From: Bacteroidota bacterium
GTDB lineage: Bacteria > Bacteroidota > Bacteroidia > UKL13-3
Direction of reading: 5' to 3'
Assembly: GCA_010027395.1 (NCBI GenBank)
Contig: RGVD01000040.1
Coordinates: forward strand, 1-15,220
Length of the DNA: 15,220 nt
Part shown: in pieces, positions 1 through 7,012 of the stretch
How the letters are laid out: the number at the start of each line of letters is the position of its first letter
Position numbering within the stretch: position 1 is the first letter of the stretch
The notes under the pieces: generated by a model
The model's database searches: none
The model's input: the letters and a program-made list of their open reading frames with translations, nothing else
What the model was told of the DNA's origin: nothing
Made by a program: the position numbers and the translations under genes

Positions 1-8
1 GATACAAA

Positions 9-1148
9 ATGAAATTCGGAACCAAAGCCATACATGCGGGCCAGGAGCCTGACCCAACTACAGGAGCAGTAATGACACCTATTTACCAAACAAGTACCTT
101 CTGGCAAGAAAGCCCAGGCAAACACAAAGGCTATGCCTATGCACGCGGTAAAAATCCTACACGTACTGCCTTGGAAAAATGTATTGCTTCTTTAGAAAAT
201 GCCAAACATGGTCTTTGCTTTAGCAGTGGTATGGGTGCTATTGATGCAGTGGCTAAATTACTGCGCCCAGGTGATGAAGTGATCACAGGTAATGATTTAT
301 ATGGTGGCACTTACCGAATGTTTACCAAGGTATTTGCACAATTTGGTATCAAGTTTCATTTTATTGATTTGTATGATGCCAATAACATTAGCAATTATAT
401 AAACAAAAACACCAAATTAGTTTGGATTGAAACACCAACCAACCCAACCATGCAAATAGTTGATATCGCTGCATGCGCTGAAATATCAAAGAAACATAAT
501 CTCACTTTAGCGGTTGACAATACTTTTGCCTCACCTTACCTTCAAAACCCTTTGGATTTGGGCGCTGATATTGTGATGCATTCTGTAACCAAATATTTGG
601 GTGGACATTCAGATGTGGTGATGGGTGCCTTGTGTGTGAATGATGATAAAATTTATGAGCAATTGGCCTTTATCCATAACAGTTGCGGTGCTACACCAGG
701 ACCACAAGATAGTTTCTTGGTGTTACGTGGATTGAAAACACTTCACCTTCGCATGAAAGCACATTGCGAGAATGGCGAAATCATTGCTAAATTTTTGAAA
801 AACCATCCAAAGATTGAAAAAGTATATTGGCCAGGTTTTGCTGATAGTCCTAACCATGAAATCGCAAAAAAACAGATGCGTGGATTTGGTGGCATGATTT
901 CAATCGTATTGAAAGATGCTACATTAGAAGATACTTTCAAATTTGCTTCATCTTTCAAAGTATTTACCTTAGCTGAAAGTCTTGGTGGTGTTGAGAGTTT
1001 AATCAATCACCCTGCTACCATGACCCATGCTTCGATTCCGAAAGAAGAGAGAGAGAAAGCCGGTGTAGTAGATAGCCTATTGCGCTTAAGCGTAGGCGTT
1101 GAAGACATCGAAGACTTGTTGGAGGATTTAAAGAATGTGTTGGCGTAA
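9..1148 (+). CDS. metB: Trans-sulfuration PLP enzyme, cystathionine gamma-synthase/lyase type
   Basis: A 379-residue protein, full length for the Cys/Met-metabolism PLP family. These cytosolic enzymes make or cleave cystathionine in methionine and cysteine interconversion. The N-terminus (GTKAIHAGQEPDP) and the segment TPIYQTST are typical of this family. YARGKNPTR near residues 43-52 corresponds to the phosphate-contacting YSRxxNPTR segment. SVTKYLGGHSD places the Schiff-base lysine at K195, and SLGGVESLINHPATMTHA near residues 325-345 is the conserved C-terminal active-site loop. The start at base 9 matches the usual family N-terminus, but only eight upstream bases are visible, so promoter and operon partners are unknown. 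A terminator follows directly, so this is the last gene of its transcript. Gamma-synthase, gamma-lyase and related activities cannot be separated from sequence alone. The family call is secure and the symbol is tentative. Confidence 0.9.
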   Translation: MKFGTKAIHAGQEPDPTTGAVMTPIYQTSTFWQESPGKHKGYAYARGKNPTRTALEKCIASLENAKHGLCFSSGMGAIDAVAKLLRPGDEVITGNDLYGGTYRMFTKVFAQFGIKFHFIDLYDANNISNYINKNTKLVWIETPTNPTMQIVDIAACAEISKKHNLTLAVDNTFASPYLQNPLDLGADIVMHSVTKYLGGHSDVVMGALCVNDDKIYEQLAFIHNSCGATPGPQDSFLVLRGLKTLHLRMKAHCENGEIIAKFLKNHPKIEKVYWPGFADSPNHEIAKKQMRGFGGMISIVLKDATLEDTFKFASSFKVFTLAESLGGVESLINHPATMTHASIPKEEREKAGVVDSLLRLSVGVEDIEDLLEDLKNVLA

Positions 1149-1163
1149 TTGCATTACCAATTT

Positions 1164-1207
1164 AAAAAGTGCTGTATTTAATATAAGTTGAAAACGGCAC
1201 TTTTTTT
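1164..1207 (+). terminator. Rho-independent terminator after the trans-sulfuration gene
   Basis: An inverted repeat pairs AAAAAGTGCTGT (1164-1175) with ACGGCACTTTTT (1194-1205), with one T-G wobble, and is followed by a T run. It lies 16 bases after the stop codon of the trans-sulfuration gene. The A run on the other side could make it work for the convergent asparaginase-like gene as well. Confidence 0.8.
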
Positions 1208-1272
1208 ATAAAAGATGATCAATTTAAATCATCCATGAATTCTGAGTAATCTTTGTAATCTGTGGCAGTATA

Positions 1273-1761
1273 CTAATTCACTTCCTCAAAAAATCCAGTC
1301 AGTTTATTTTTACGGCAATTGTTCCAATCGTAGTATCGACCATTCATGGCAATATAAACTCCATGAGGCAGACTTTGTGTAAAGGCCAACGCACTTCCTA
1401 AGTTGAACAAACCATCGCTACTACCAAATTTATAAGGAATCATGGCGCCTGTAATTACAATGGTCTTGTTGATTTTCTGTTCAGCCAAAACCTTTGCGGT
1501 ATCGGTCATGGTATCAGTTCCATGGGTTATCAAAATATGATCTTCTTCGCAACATTGGCAACTCTCCATGATGATATTTCTATCCGAATCAGTCATCGCT
1601 AAACTGTCAATAAGCATAAGCGTTCTCACACTAATATCCAACCTTGAACGACCCAATTTTAAGATCTCATTAACATGGGTATCTTTAAAAAAAAGTTGCC
1701 CTGTTAATTCATTATACTCCTTGTCGAATGTACCACCTGTTACAAAAATACGTATACCCAT
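1273..1761 (-). CDS. Single-domain asparaginase-like protein
   Basis: A 162-residue protein matching only the N-terminal domain of L-asparaginases, which usually have about 330 residues in two domains. The residues of both catalytic triads appear present. TGGTFDKEY holds the nucleophile-equivalent T11 and Y16. ITHGTDTM holds T82 and D83. RKN near residue 151 is a candidate for the catalytic lysine. DGLFNLGSALAF is the family's DG-phenylalanine-NL segment. There is no recognisable second domain downstream; the frame ends at a proper stop after GFFEEVN. Short free-standing members of this family exist in several bacteria, so this is probably a natural short form rather than a truncation. The substrate (asparagine, glutamine or other) is not known. 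It is convergent with the upstream gene and divergent from korA. Confidence 0.82.
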   Translation of the reverse strand: MGIRIFVTGGTFDKEYNELTGQLFFKDTHVNEILKLGRSRLDISVRTLMLIDSLAMTDSDRNIIMESCQCCEEDHILITHGTDTMTDTAKVLAEQKINKTIVITGAMIPYKFGSSDGLFNLGSALAFTQSLPHGVYIAMNGRYYDWNNCRKNKLTGFFEEVN

Positions 1762-1779
1762 TTTTAGCGATTGTTAGAA

Positions 1780-1787
1780 CAAAAGTA
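1780..1787 (-). promoter_or_regulatory. Possible Bacteroidota -7 box for the asparaginase-like gene
   Basis: On the minus strand the sequence reads TACTTTTG, an exact match to the Bacteroidota -7 consensus TAnnTTTG. It lies about 18 bases upstream of the ATG at 1761. No TTG is seen at the expected 19-21 base spacing upstream, so only half of the promoter is supported. Confidence 0.4.
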
Positions 1788-1821
1788 GGATTTTTAGGCA
1801 AGATGAGTATGGTTGAAACAA

Positions 1822-1909
1822 AATTCGTCTAACAATATGATTTATATCTAGCTATGCCTGCGAGTTTTAATGGCAAGGCATGTTAAATCCACAAATCGTC
1901 TAATTATGA
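1822..1909. repeat. Direct repeats flanking a small hairpin in the divergent intergenic region
   Basis: The box TCGTCTAA followed by TATGA occurs at 1826-1840 and again at 1897-1909, in the same orientation and about 71 bases apart. Between them ATGCCTGC (1854-1861) can pair with GCAAGGCAT (1873-1881) with one bulged base. The block sits between the asparaginase-like gene and korA. It could be a regulator-binding region for either gene, but no known operator is recognised. Confidence 0.35.
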
Positions 1910-1999
1910 CTTAAAACAGCCTCTTGTTTTAGAAAAATAATTATGTCTTTAATTGATAAACGTTATTTTCGTGTCGTTTCAAGTGACTAAGATTTTTAT

Positions 2000-3850
2000 A
2001 TGGCAAAAACAACAGAAAATGAATTAGAGTCGGTGGTAATAAGGTTTGCGGGCGACAGTGGAGATGGAATGCAACTAACAGGAACTCAATTTAGTAATAC
2101 CACGGCATTATTCGGAAACGATATTGCTACTTTTCCAGATTTCCCAGCAGAGATACGTGCCCCAATCGGAACATTGGCAGGGGTTTCAGGCTACCAAATT
2201 CATTTTGGAAGCAAAAAAATAAATACCCCAGGCGATATGAGCGATGTTTTGGTGGTGATGAATGTAGCTGCCTTAAAAGCCAACTTAAAAGGCCTGCGCA
2301 AAGGGGGAGTAATCATTGCCAATAGCGATGGTTTCGATTCTAAAAATATGCGTTTGGCCAATGTGCCTGAAGATAAAAACCCTCTGACTGATGGCTCATT
2401 AAGCGAATATGACGTAAAGACCATAGATGTTACTAAAATCACTCGTGCTGCCCTAGCCGATAGTGGAATGGGTACCAAAGAAATCGACCGTTGCAAAAAC
2501 ATGTTTGTATTGGGTTTGATATACTGGATGTATCACCGTGATATGCAAAGTTCTATTGAATTTATCACAAGTAAGTTTGGTAAAAACGAAGCTGTAATGA
2601 ATGCCAACATCAAGGTATTGCAAGCAGGTTGGAGTTATGGAGAAACCACAGAAATGTTTGCCAACCGCTACAATGTGGCCCCTGCTCAAATGGAAACGGG
2701 TATATACAGAAGTATTATGGGTAACCAAGCTGCTGCTTATGGATTAATATCAGCTTCTGTAAAATGTGGCTTACCACTATTCTATGGCACATACCCAATC
2801 ACACCTGCTTCTGATATCCTTCATGAATTATCTAAATACAAAAACTTTGATATCAAAACATTCCAAGCTGAAGATGAAATCGCAGCTATCTGTTCATCAA
2901 TAGGTGCTGCATTTGGTGGAAGCTTGGCCATTACAGGTTCATCAGGGCCAGGTATTGCCTTAAAAGGAGAGGCCATCGGTTTGGCTACTATGCTCGAAAT
3001 GCCTCTGGTGATTGTGAATGTTCAACGCGCAGGACCAAGTACAGGTATGCCTACCAAAACCGAGCAAGCAGATTTGATGCAGGCCATGTATGGAAGAAAT
3101 GGCGAATGTCCAGTTGTAATTGTAGCTGCTCAAAGTCCTTCAGACTGCTTCACCATGGCCTATGAAGCATGTAGAATTGCTCTGCAACACACGATACCAG
3201 TATTCTTTTTATCAGATGGTTATATAGCTAATGGTGCCGAGCCTTGGAAATTCCCTCAGAGCGATGATCTTCCCGAAATAAAAGTATCGTTTGCTCCACA
3301 ACGTGCAGCAGATGACCCTAAGTTTATGCCTTACCTAAGAGATGAAAAATTATCTCGTCCGTGGGCAATTCCTGGCACCAAAGGTTTAGAGCATAGAATT
3401 GGTGGATTAGAAAAACAAAACGAAACAGGTAATATTAGTTACGATGGAGATAACCACGAACTAATGACCCATTTGCGTCAAGAAAAAGTAGATAGAGTAG
3501 CTGATAATATTCCTTTACAATCCATAGATACAGGTGCTGAAACTGGAGATTTATTAATTCTTGGTTGGGGTGGAACATACGGTGCATTGAAAACAGCCAC
3601 TACCATTTTACGAGGAGAAGGGTTGAATGTTTCTCATGCACATGTGAGGTATATAAATCCATTCCCTAAAAACTTGGGCGACATTCTTAAGAACTTTAAA
3701 ACCGTTGTAGTGCCTGAATTAAATAATGGTCAATTGGTAAAGATTATTAGAGATAAATATTTTGTTGATGCTATACCTTATAACAAAATTCAAGGGCAAC
3801 CGTTTATGAGTGATGAGGTGGTAAAAAAGATTAAAGAAATTCTTGCTTAA
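2000..3850 (+). CDS. korA: 2-oxoacid:ferredoxin oxidoreductase, fused gamma-alpha subunit
   Basis: A 616-residue protein, the usual length for the fused gamma-alpha subunit of 2-oxoglutarate (2-oxoacid):ferredoxin oxidoreductases. These enzymes oxidatively decarboxylate a 2-oxoacid to acyl-CoA with reduction of ferredoxin, or run in reverse. Residues about 10-190 form the gamma domain, beginning with the motif GDSGDGMQLTG. The alpha (pyrimidine-binding) domain begins near residue 230, with YPITPASDILHEL near 264-276 and GSSGPG near 312-317. A C-terminal domain (LILGWGGTYGAL, VPELNNGQL) completes it. The beta subunit lies 92 bases downstream. No ferredoxin-like delta subunit is present nearby, which fits the two-subunit type. 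The 2-oxoglutarate specificity is inferred from the family layout and not proven by any residue seen here. Confidence 0.93.
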   Translation: MAKTTENELESVVIRFAGDSGDGMQLTGTQFSNTTALFGNDIATFPDFPAEIRAPIGTLAGVSGYQIHFGSKKINTPGDMSDVLVVMNVAALKANLKGLRKGGVIIANSDGFDSKNMRLANVPEDKNPLTDGSLSEYDVKTIDVTKITRAALADSGMGTKEIDRCKNMFVLGLIYWMYHRDMQSSIEFITSKFGKNEAVMNANIKVLQAGWSYGETTEMFANRYNVAPAQMETGIYRSIMGNQAAAYGLISASVKCGLPLFYGTYPITPASDILHELSKYKNFDIKTFQAEDEIAAICSSIGAAFGGSLAITGSSGPGIALKGEAIGLATMLEMPLVIVNVQRAGPSTGMPTKTEQADLMQAMYGRNGECPVVIVAAQSPSDCFTMAYEACRIALQHTIPVFFLSDGYIANGAEPWKFPQSDDLPEIKVSFAPQRAADDPKFMPYLRDEKLSRPWAIPGTKGLEHRIGGLEKQNETGNISYDGDNHELMTHLRQEKVDRVADNIPLQSIDTGAETGDLLILGWGGTYGALKTATTILRGEGLNVSHAHVRYINPFPKNLGDILKNFKTVVVPELNNGQLVKIIRDKYFVDAIPYNKIQGQPFMSDEVVKKIKEILA

Positions 3851-3942
3851 ATCTAAATAACCAAGGTTAACAGAAAATAACAAACAATATGAATCAAGAA
3901 TTTTAATTAATTCAAACTTAAAGATTCAAAATTTATAATATT

Positions 3943-4968
3943 ATGAATGAAATTGAAGCAAAATTAACGTCAAAAGATTTCGCATCAGACCAAGAAGTGC
4001 GCTGGTGTCCGGGTTGTGGCGATTATAGTATATTAAAACAAGTTCAAACTGTACTACCTGATTTGGGTCGTCCTCGTGAAGAGTTTGTGTTTATTTCAGG
4101 TATTGGATGCTCATCGCGTTTCCCTTATTACATGGATACCTTTGGTATGCACTCGATACATGGTAGAGCCACAGCAATAGCAACAGGTTTGAAAGCAACG
4201 CGCCCTGATTTATCTGTTTGGATTATTACAGGTGATGGAGATTCTATGTCAATTGGTGGTAATCATTTTATACACCTTTTGAGAAGAAACCCTGATGTGA
4301 ATGTATTGTTGTTTAATAACCAAATTTATGGTTTAACAAAAGGTCAATATTCCCCAACATCAGAGCAAGGCAAAGTAACTAAATCTAGCCCTATGGGCTC
4401 GGTTGATTATCCATTTAACCCCATTGCATTAAGCTTGGGTGCAGACGCCACTTTTGTAGCTCGTACTATGGACAGAGATCCAAAGCATCAACAAGCCATT
4501 ATCAAAAGAGGTTACGACCATAAAGGAACATCATTGGTAGAAATCTATCAAAATTGTAATGTGTTTAATGATGGTGCCTATGAGGTTTATACCGAGAAAA
4601 GCAGCAAGAAAGATGAGACCTTGATGATGGAACATGGCAAGCCGTTGATATTTGGCGAAAACAATAACAAGGGTATTAAACTAGATGGTTTTAAACCTGT
4701 CATAGTTAGCTTGAATGATGTTTCAGTAAATGACTTATGGGTGCATGATGAAACAGATTTGGTTAAAGCAACCATCATCTCTCGTTTCTATGATGATCCG
4801 AGCATAGAGAACCATTTCCCACGTCCTTTTGGTGTGTTTTATGTAAACAATAACAAAAAGACTTTTGATGATTTATTTAATGAACAAATCGCTGAAGCCA
4901 AAGAGAAAAAAGGTACAGGTGATTTAGATAAATTATTGGCAGGTAGAGAAACCTGGGTGGTAAACTAA
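3943..4968 (+). CDS. korB: 2-oxoacid:ferredoxin oxidoreductase, beta subunit
   Basis: A 341-residue thiamine-pyrophosphate subunit that partners the upstream gamma-alpha protein. GDGDSMSIGG at about 98-106, followed some 20 residues later by FNNQIYGLTKGQ, is the TPP/Mg-binding motif. Cysteines C22 and C25 (CPGCGD), C56 (GIGCSS) and C205 (QNCNVF) match the four ligands of the [4Fe-4S] cluster in this subunit family. The C-terminal region (residues about 215-341) is the longer tail typical of Bacteroidota KorB proteins. The 92-base gap from korA holds no terminator-like hairpin, so the two are probably co-transcribed. A terminator follows. As for korA, the 2-oxoacid used is inferred. Confidence 0.93.
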   Translation: MNEIEAKLTSKDFASDQEVRWCPGCGDYSILKQVQTVLPDLGRPREEFVFISGIGCSSRFPYYMDTFGMHSIHGRATAIATGLKATRPDLSVWIITGDGDSMSIGGNHFIHLLRRNPDVNVLLFNNQIYGLTKGQYSPTSEQGKVTKSSPMGSVDYPFNPIALSLGADATFVARTMDRDPKHQQAIIKRGYDHKGTSLVEIYQNCNVFNDGAYEVYTEKSSKKDETLMMEHGKPLIFGENNNKGIKLDGFKPVIVSLNDVSVNDLWVHDETDLVKATIISRFYDDPSIENHFPRPFGVFYVNNNKKTFDDLFNEQIAEAKEKKGTGDLDKLLAGRETWVVN

Positions 4969-4983
4969 TTGCCTCTCCCTAAA

Positions 4984-5004
4984 TCCCTCTCCAAAGGAAA
5001 GGGA
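4984..5004. repeat. Short palindromic intergenic repeat
   Basis: TCCCTCTCC (4984-4992) and GGAAAGGGA (4996-5004) are inverted repeats with one mismatch around an AAA loop. They are preceded by a partial copy, CTCTCCCTAAATCCC. From memory, sequences of this form (CCCTCTCCAAAGGAGAGGG) recur between genes in many Bacteroidota genomes, so this may be one copy of an interspersed repeat. That cannot be confirmed from a single window. Confidence 0.5.
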
Positions 5005-5025
5005 CTTTCTCAAGCACTCAAAATC

Positions 5026-5065
5026 AAAAAGAGCGTTTCCCAAATATTTGAGAAACGCTTTTTTT
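5026..5065 (+). terminator. Rho-independent terminator after korB
   Basis: GCGTTTCCCAAAT (5033-5045) pairs with ATTTGAGAAACGC (5046-5058), with one mismatch, and is followed by seven T. It ends the korA-korB transcript before nth. Confidence 0.85.
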
Positions 5066-5128
5066 AAAATATGAGTCGTAATGCTCGGAAAATCCTATAA
5101 TTTATACAATCAATCAATTTTAATTTTC

Positions 5129-5779
5129 ATGACAAAAAAAGAGCGTTACGAAAACATACTCAATTATTTTATAACCAATCAGCCCATAGCTGAAACAGAA
5201 TTGGAATATGAAAACCCTTATCAATTATTGGTAGCTGTTATTTTATCTGCCCAATGCACCGATAAAAGGGTAAACATGGTTACCCCTCCCCTCTTCCAAA
5301 TTTACCCTACTCCACAAAAATTAGCACAAGCTGAATTTGATGAGGTTTTTCCTTACATACGTTCTATTAGTTATCCAAACAATAAAACCAAGCACTTGAT
5401 AGGCATGGCTCAAATGCTTGTGAAAGATTTTGAAGCTAAAGTTCCAGAAAGCATTGAAGATTTAGTAAAACTCCCTGGAGTAGGTAGAAAAACTGCTAAT
5501 GTGATTGCATCTGTGGTGTATAACCAACCTGCCATGGCTGTAGATACACATGTGTTTAGGGTAAGTGCTCGTTTAGGTCTTACGACTGCAGCCAAAACTC
5601 CTTTACAAACTGAACAGCAATTGGTAAAAAACATTCCACAAGAATACATTGCAACTGCACATCATTGGTTGATATTGCATGGAAGGTATATTTGCCTGGC
5701 TCGCACACCCAAATGCGAGGAATGCAAGATTTCGGAGTTTTGTAAGTATTATGAAAAGAAGCAGAAGCTAGAAAAATAA
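5129..5779 (+). CDS. nth: Endonuclease III (DNA glycosylase/AP lyase)
   Basis: A base-excision repair enzyme that removes oxidised pyrimidines and nicks the abasic site. From the ATG at 5129 it has 216 residues, close to the E. coli enzyme. The helix-hairpin-helix LPGVGRKTA (115-123) contains the catalytic lysine K121. VDTHVFR contains the catalytic aspartate D139. The [4Fe-4S] ligands C189, C196, C199 and C205 have the exact C-x6-C-x2-C-x5-C spacing. The frame is open back to an ATG at 5081, but that would add 16 poorly family-like residues (MLGKSYNLYNQ...), and MTKKERYE is the more natural N-terminus. The gene ends only about 54 bases before the first IS-end repeat. Confidence 0.95.
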   Translation: MTKKERYENILNYFITNQPIAETELEYENPYQLLVAVILSAQCTDKRVNMVTPPLFQIYPTPQKLAQAEFDEVFPYIRSISYPNNKTKHLIGMAQMLVKDFEAKVPESIEDLVKLPGVGRKTANVIASVVYNQPAMAVDTHVFRVSARLGLTTAAKTPLQTEQQLVKNIPQEYIATAHHWLILHGRYICLARTPKCEECKISEFCKYYEKKQKLEK

Positions 5780-5832
5780 CTACTGCTTAAAGCACTCATG
5801 TTTAAATAAAAAAAACAAGCGAATCTTCGGAG

Positions 5833-5852
5833 TAATGGACAAAATTAATGCT
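5833..5852 (+). repeat. Extra copy of the IS left terminal repeat
   Basis: TAATGGACAAAATTAATGCT differs from the inner copy at 5873-5892 only in part of the central A/T run, and matches the right end at 16 of 20 positions. It could be the scar of an earlier IS end or a second transposase binding site. Confidence 0.75.
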
Positions 5853-5872
5853 AATTAATCTACCCAATACTC

Positions 5873-5892
5873 TAATGGACATTTTTAATGCT
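5873..5892 (+). repeat. IS left terminal inverted repeat
   Basis: TAATGGACATTTTTAATGCT is inverted relative to the right end, AGCATTAATAATGTCTATTG at 6992-7011, with three mismatches in 20. The preceding CTC is also mirrored by GAG near 7011-7013, with a one-base offset. Confidence 0.8.
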
Positions 5893-5965
5893 ATATATTT
5901 TTTCTACTTGATATTTTTTGTATTAACTGCTGGAGAGCAACTTGTCAGGGATAAGTTGGATGAAC

Positions 5966-6017
5966 GACAAAAATATCAATCAAAGGGTTTTGTCTAATCA
6001 AAGCCCTTTGATATTTT
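5966..6017 (-). terminator. Hairpin terminator after the transposase gene
   Basis: CAAAGGG (5981-5987) pairs with CCCTTTG (6004-6010). The stem extends through AAAATAT (5970-5976) with ATATTTT (6011-6017), around a four-base bulge. On the minus strand it is followed by a T run, as expected for a terminator 10-60 bases after the transposase stop. GACAAAA (5966-5972) and TTTTGTC (5988-5994) form a competing stem, so two mutually exclusive folds are possible. Confidence 0.6.
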
Positions 6018-6026
6018 TAGAGTTCC

Positions 6027-6940
6027 TTATACCTTCAAAAACTCATCAATAAATTTCATTTTTCTATGCTGGGACAATCCATTGTGATTACGAAGTTTGT
6101 TTTTCAAATCTGCAAAATGCCCATCAATTGCATTGGTTGTATTCGGTATTTTTAAGTCTATAAATTCATACCATGTAAATAACCATGGTAGATTGTTCAT
6201 TAAACTTCTAAAAGCACTTCTAAGTCTTTTGTGAGTATAATATGATTTACTAGTGATCGGGTTGATTGTTCTTTCGTTTAGAAAGTTTTCCCATTTTTCA
6301 TACCACTGTGATAAAGATCCTTCAAAGGATTCTTTATCAGTTTGCTTCATTAAATCTAATACTTTCAATAATTCTTGTGCTGCTTTTAGCTTTGGCTTCT
6401 TGGTTAGATATCGCCTAATTATAGCAGATTGATGAAATTGACACATTTGAACTGGAATGTCTGCAAATGAATTGATAAGACCTTTCCTACCATCACACAC
6501 TATGGCACTTATGTGATATCCTTTCTTTTTCAAATCTTCAATTCCTTGTTTGTATAAAGCGTTGCTCTCGTGTTTTACATAGAATTTTAAAAGGTTTTCA
6601 CCAGATATCGAATCTTTAAACAACATCAACCCAAAGTTTCTGCCCCAATATGTTGTATCCATCAAGACTATGACGTTTTTTACTAGAGATTGGTTAGAGG
6701 TAACATAATGCTTATCTAGTTTCCGCTGTATGGTTCTTATTGAGCAACTATATTTTTTAGAGAGTTGATTATAGGTTTGTTTTCCATAAACATATTCATA
6801 CCATAATTGAGCATTATCAATCCTATCACCACCTATAAATTGCTTACCACAAATATTGCATTTGTAGCGTTGGACTCCTTTAACGAACCCATTTTTCTTG
6901 GTAATTGGGCTAAAACAGTAAATGCACTTTTTTTATTCAT
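6027..6940 (-). CDS. IS transposase, Zn-ribbon/HTH/DDE type, with a -1 frame break at its start
   Basis: The minus-strand frame is open from 6932 down to the stop at 6027, about 301 residues. Reading in order, it has a zinc ribbon (CIYC, then YKCNICGKQF), a helix-turn-helix-like segment (YNQLSKKYSCSIRTIQRKL), the first catalytic aspartate in LMDTTYWG, the second in VCDGRKGL, a CQFHQ motif, a helical insert, and NTTNAIDGHFADLK near the end. This order resembles the Zn-binding variant of the IS256 group (IS1249-like). In that group the last acidic residue is normally Glu, and the aligned position here seems to be Asp. The frame has no ATG before 6662, which lies past the zinc ribbon and HTH. 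An ATG at 6940 is out of frame by one base; a -1 shift in the A7 run at 6928-6934 would join it to the ribbon. It is either a programmed frameshift, non-ATG initiation, or an inactivating indel. Confidence 0.8.
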
Positions 6941-6956
6941 AACCTTTGAATTGACT

Positions 6957-6964
6957 CAAAGCTA
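6957..6964 (-). promoter_or_regulatory. Possible -7 promoter box of the transposase
   Basis: On the minus strand the sequence reads TAGCTTTG, an exact match to TAnnTTTG, 16 bases upstream of the ATG at 6940. A TTC, not the usual TTG, lies near the expected -33 position. AAAGG directly precedes the ATG but is too close to be a good ribosome binding site. Confidence 0.4.
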
Positions 6965-6991
6965 ATAATCTCAATGGTTGTAGAAGATTTG

Positions 6992-7012
6992 AGCATTAAT
7001 AATGTCTATTGA
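6992..7012 (-). repeat. IS right terminal inverted repeat
   Basis: AGCATTAATAATGTCTATTG is the inverted partner of the left ends. A stop codon (TAA, 7000-7002) within it closes the frame of the glycosyltransferase remnant that starts at its edge. Confidence 0.8.

Larger units (their letters stand above)
5833..7012 (-). mobile_element. Insertion sequence with Zn-ribbon IS256/IS1249-like transposase
   Basis: The element is bounded by imperfect inverted repeats. The left repeat at 5873-5892 (TAATGGACATTTTTAATGCT) matches the reverse complement of 6993-7012 at 17 of 20 positions. A second left-end copy lies outside it at 5833-5852, in the same orientation and exactly 40 bases away. The element is therefore either about 1140 bp (5873-7012) or about 1180 bp (5833-7012). 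It carries one transposase gene on the minus strand, with a hairpin after its stop. No matching target-site duplication is visible on the two flanks. The right end abuts a headless glycosyltransferase gene and the left flank is nth, so this is a rearranged junction. Family placement is from the protein's domain layout. Confidence 0.8.

Noticed and set aside
2200..2728. Minus-strand ORFs inside korA
   Set aside because: They are antisense to strongly conserved oxidoreductase sequence and have no domain of their own.
3889..3906. Five-codon mini-ORF (MNQEF) between korA and korB
   Set aside because: It is too short, has no ribosome binding site, and no sign of an attenuator hairpin or regulatory codons.
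5081..5128. Longer N-terminus of endonuclease III
   Set aside because: The extra 16 residues do not look like the family, and from 5129 the catalytic residues fall at almost the same positions as in the E. coli enzyme (K121, D139).
6027..6665. A 212-residue transposase starting at TTG 6665 or ATG 6662
   Set aside because: The same frame stays open to 6932 and encodes a zinc ribbon and HTH typical of the family, so the internal start would remove essential domains.
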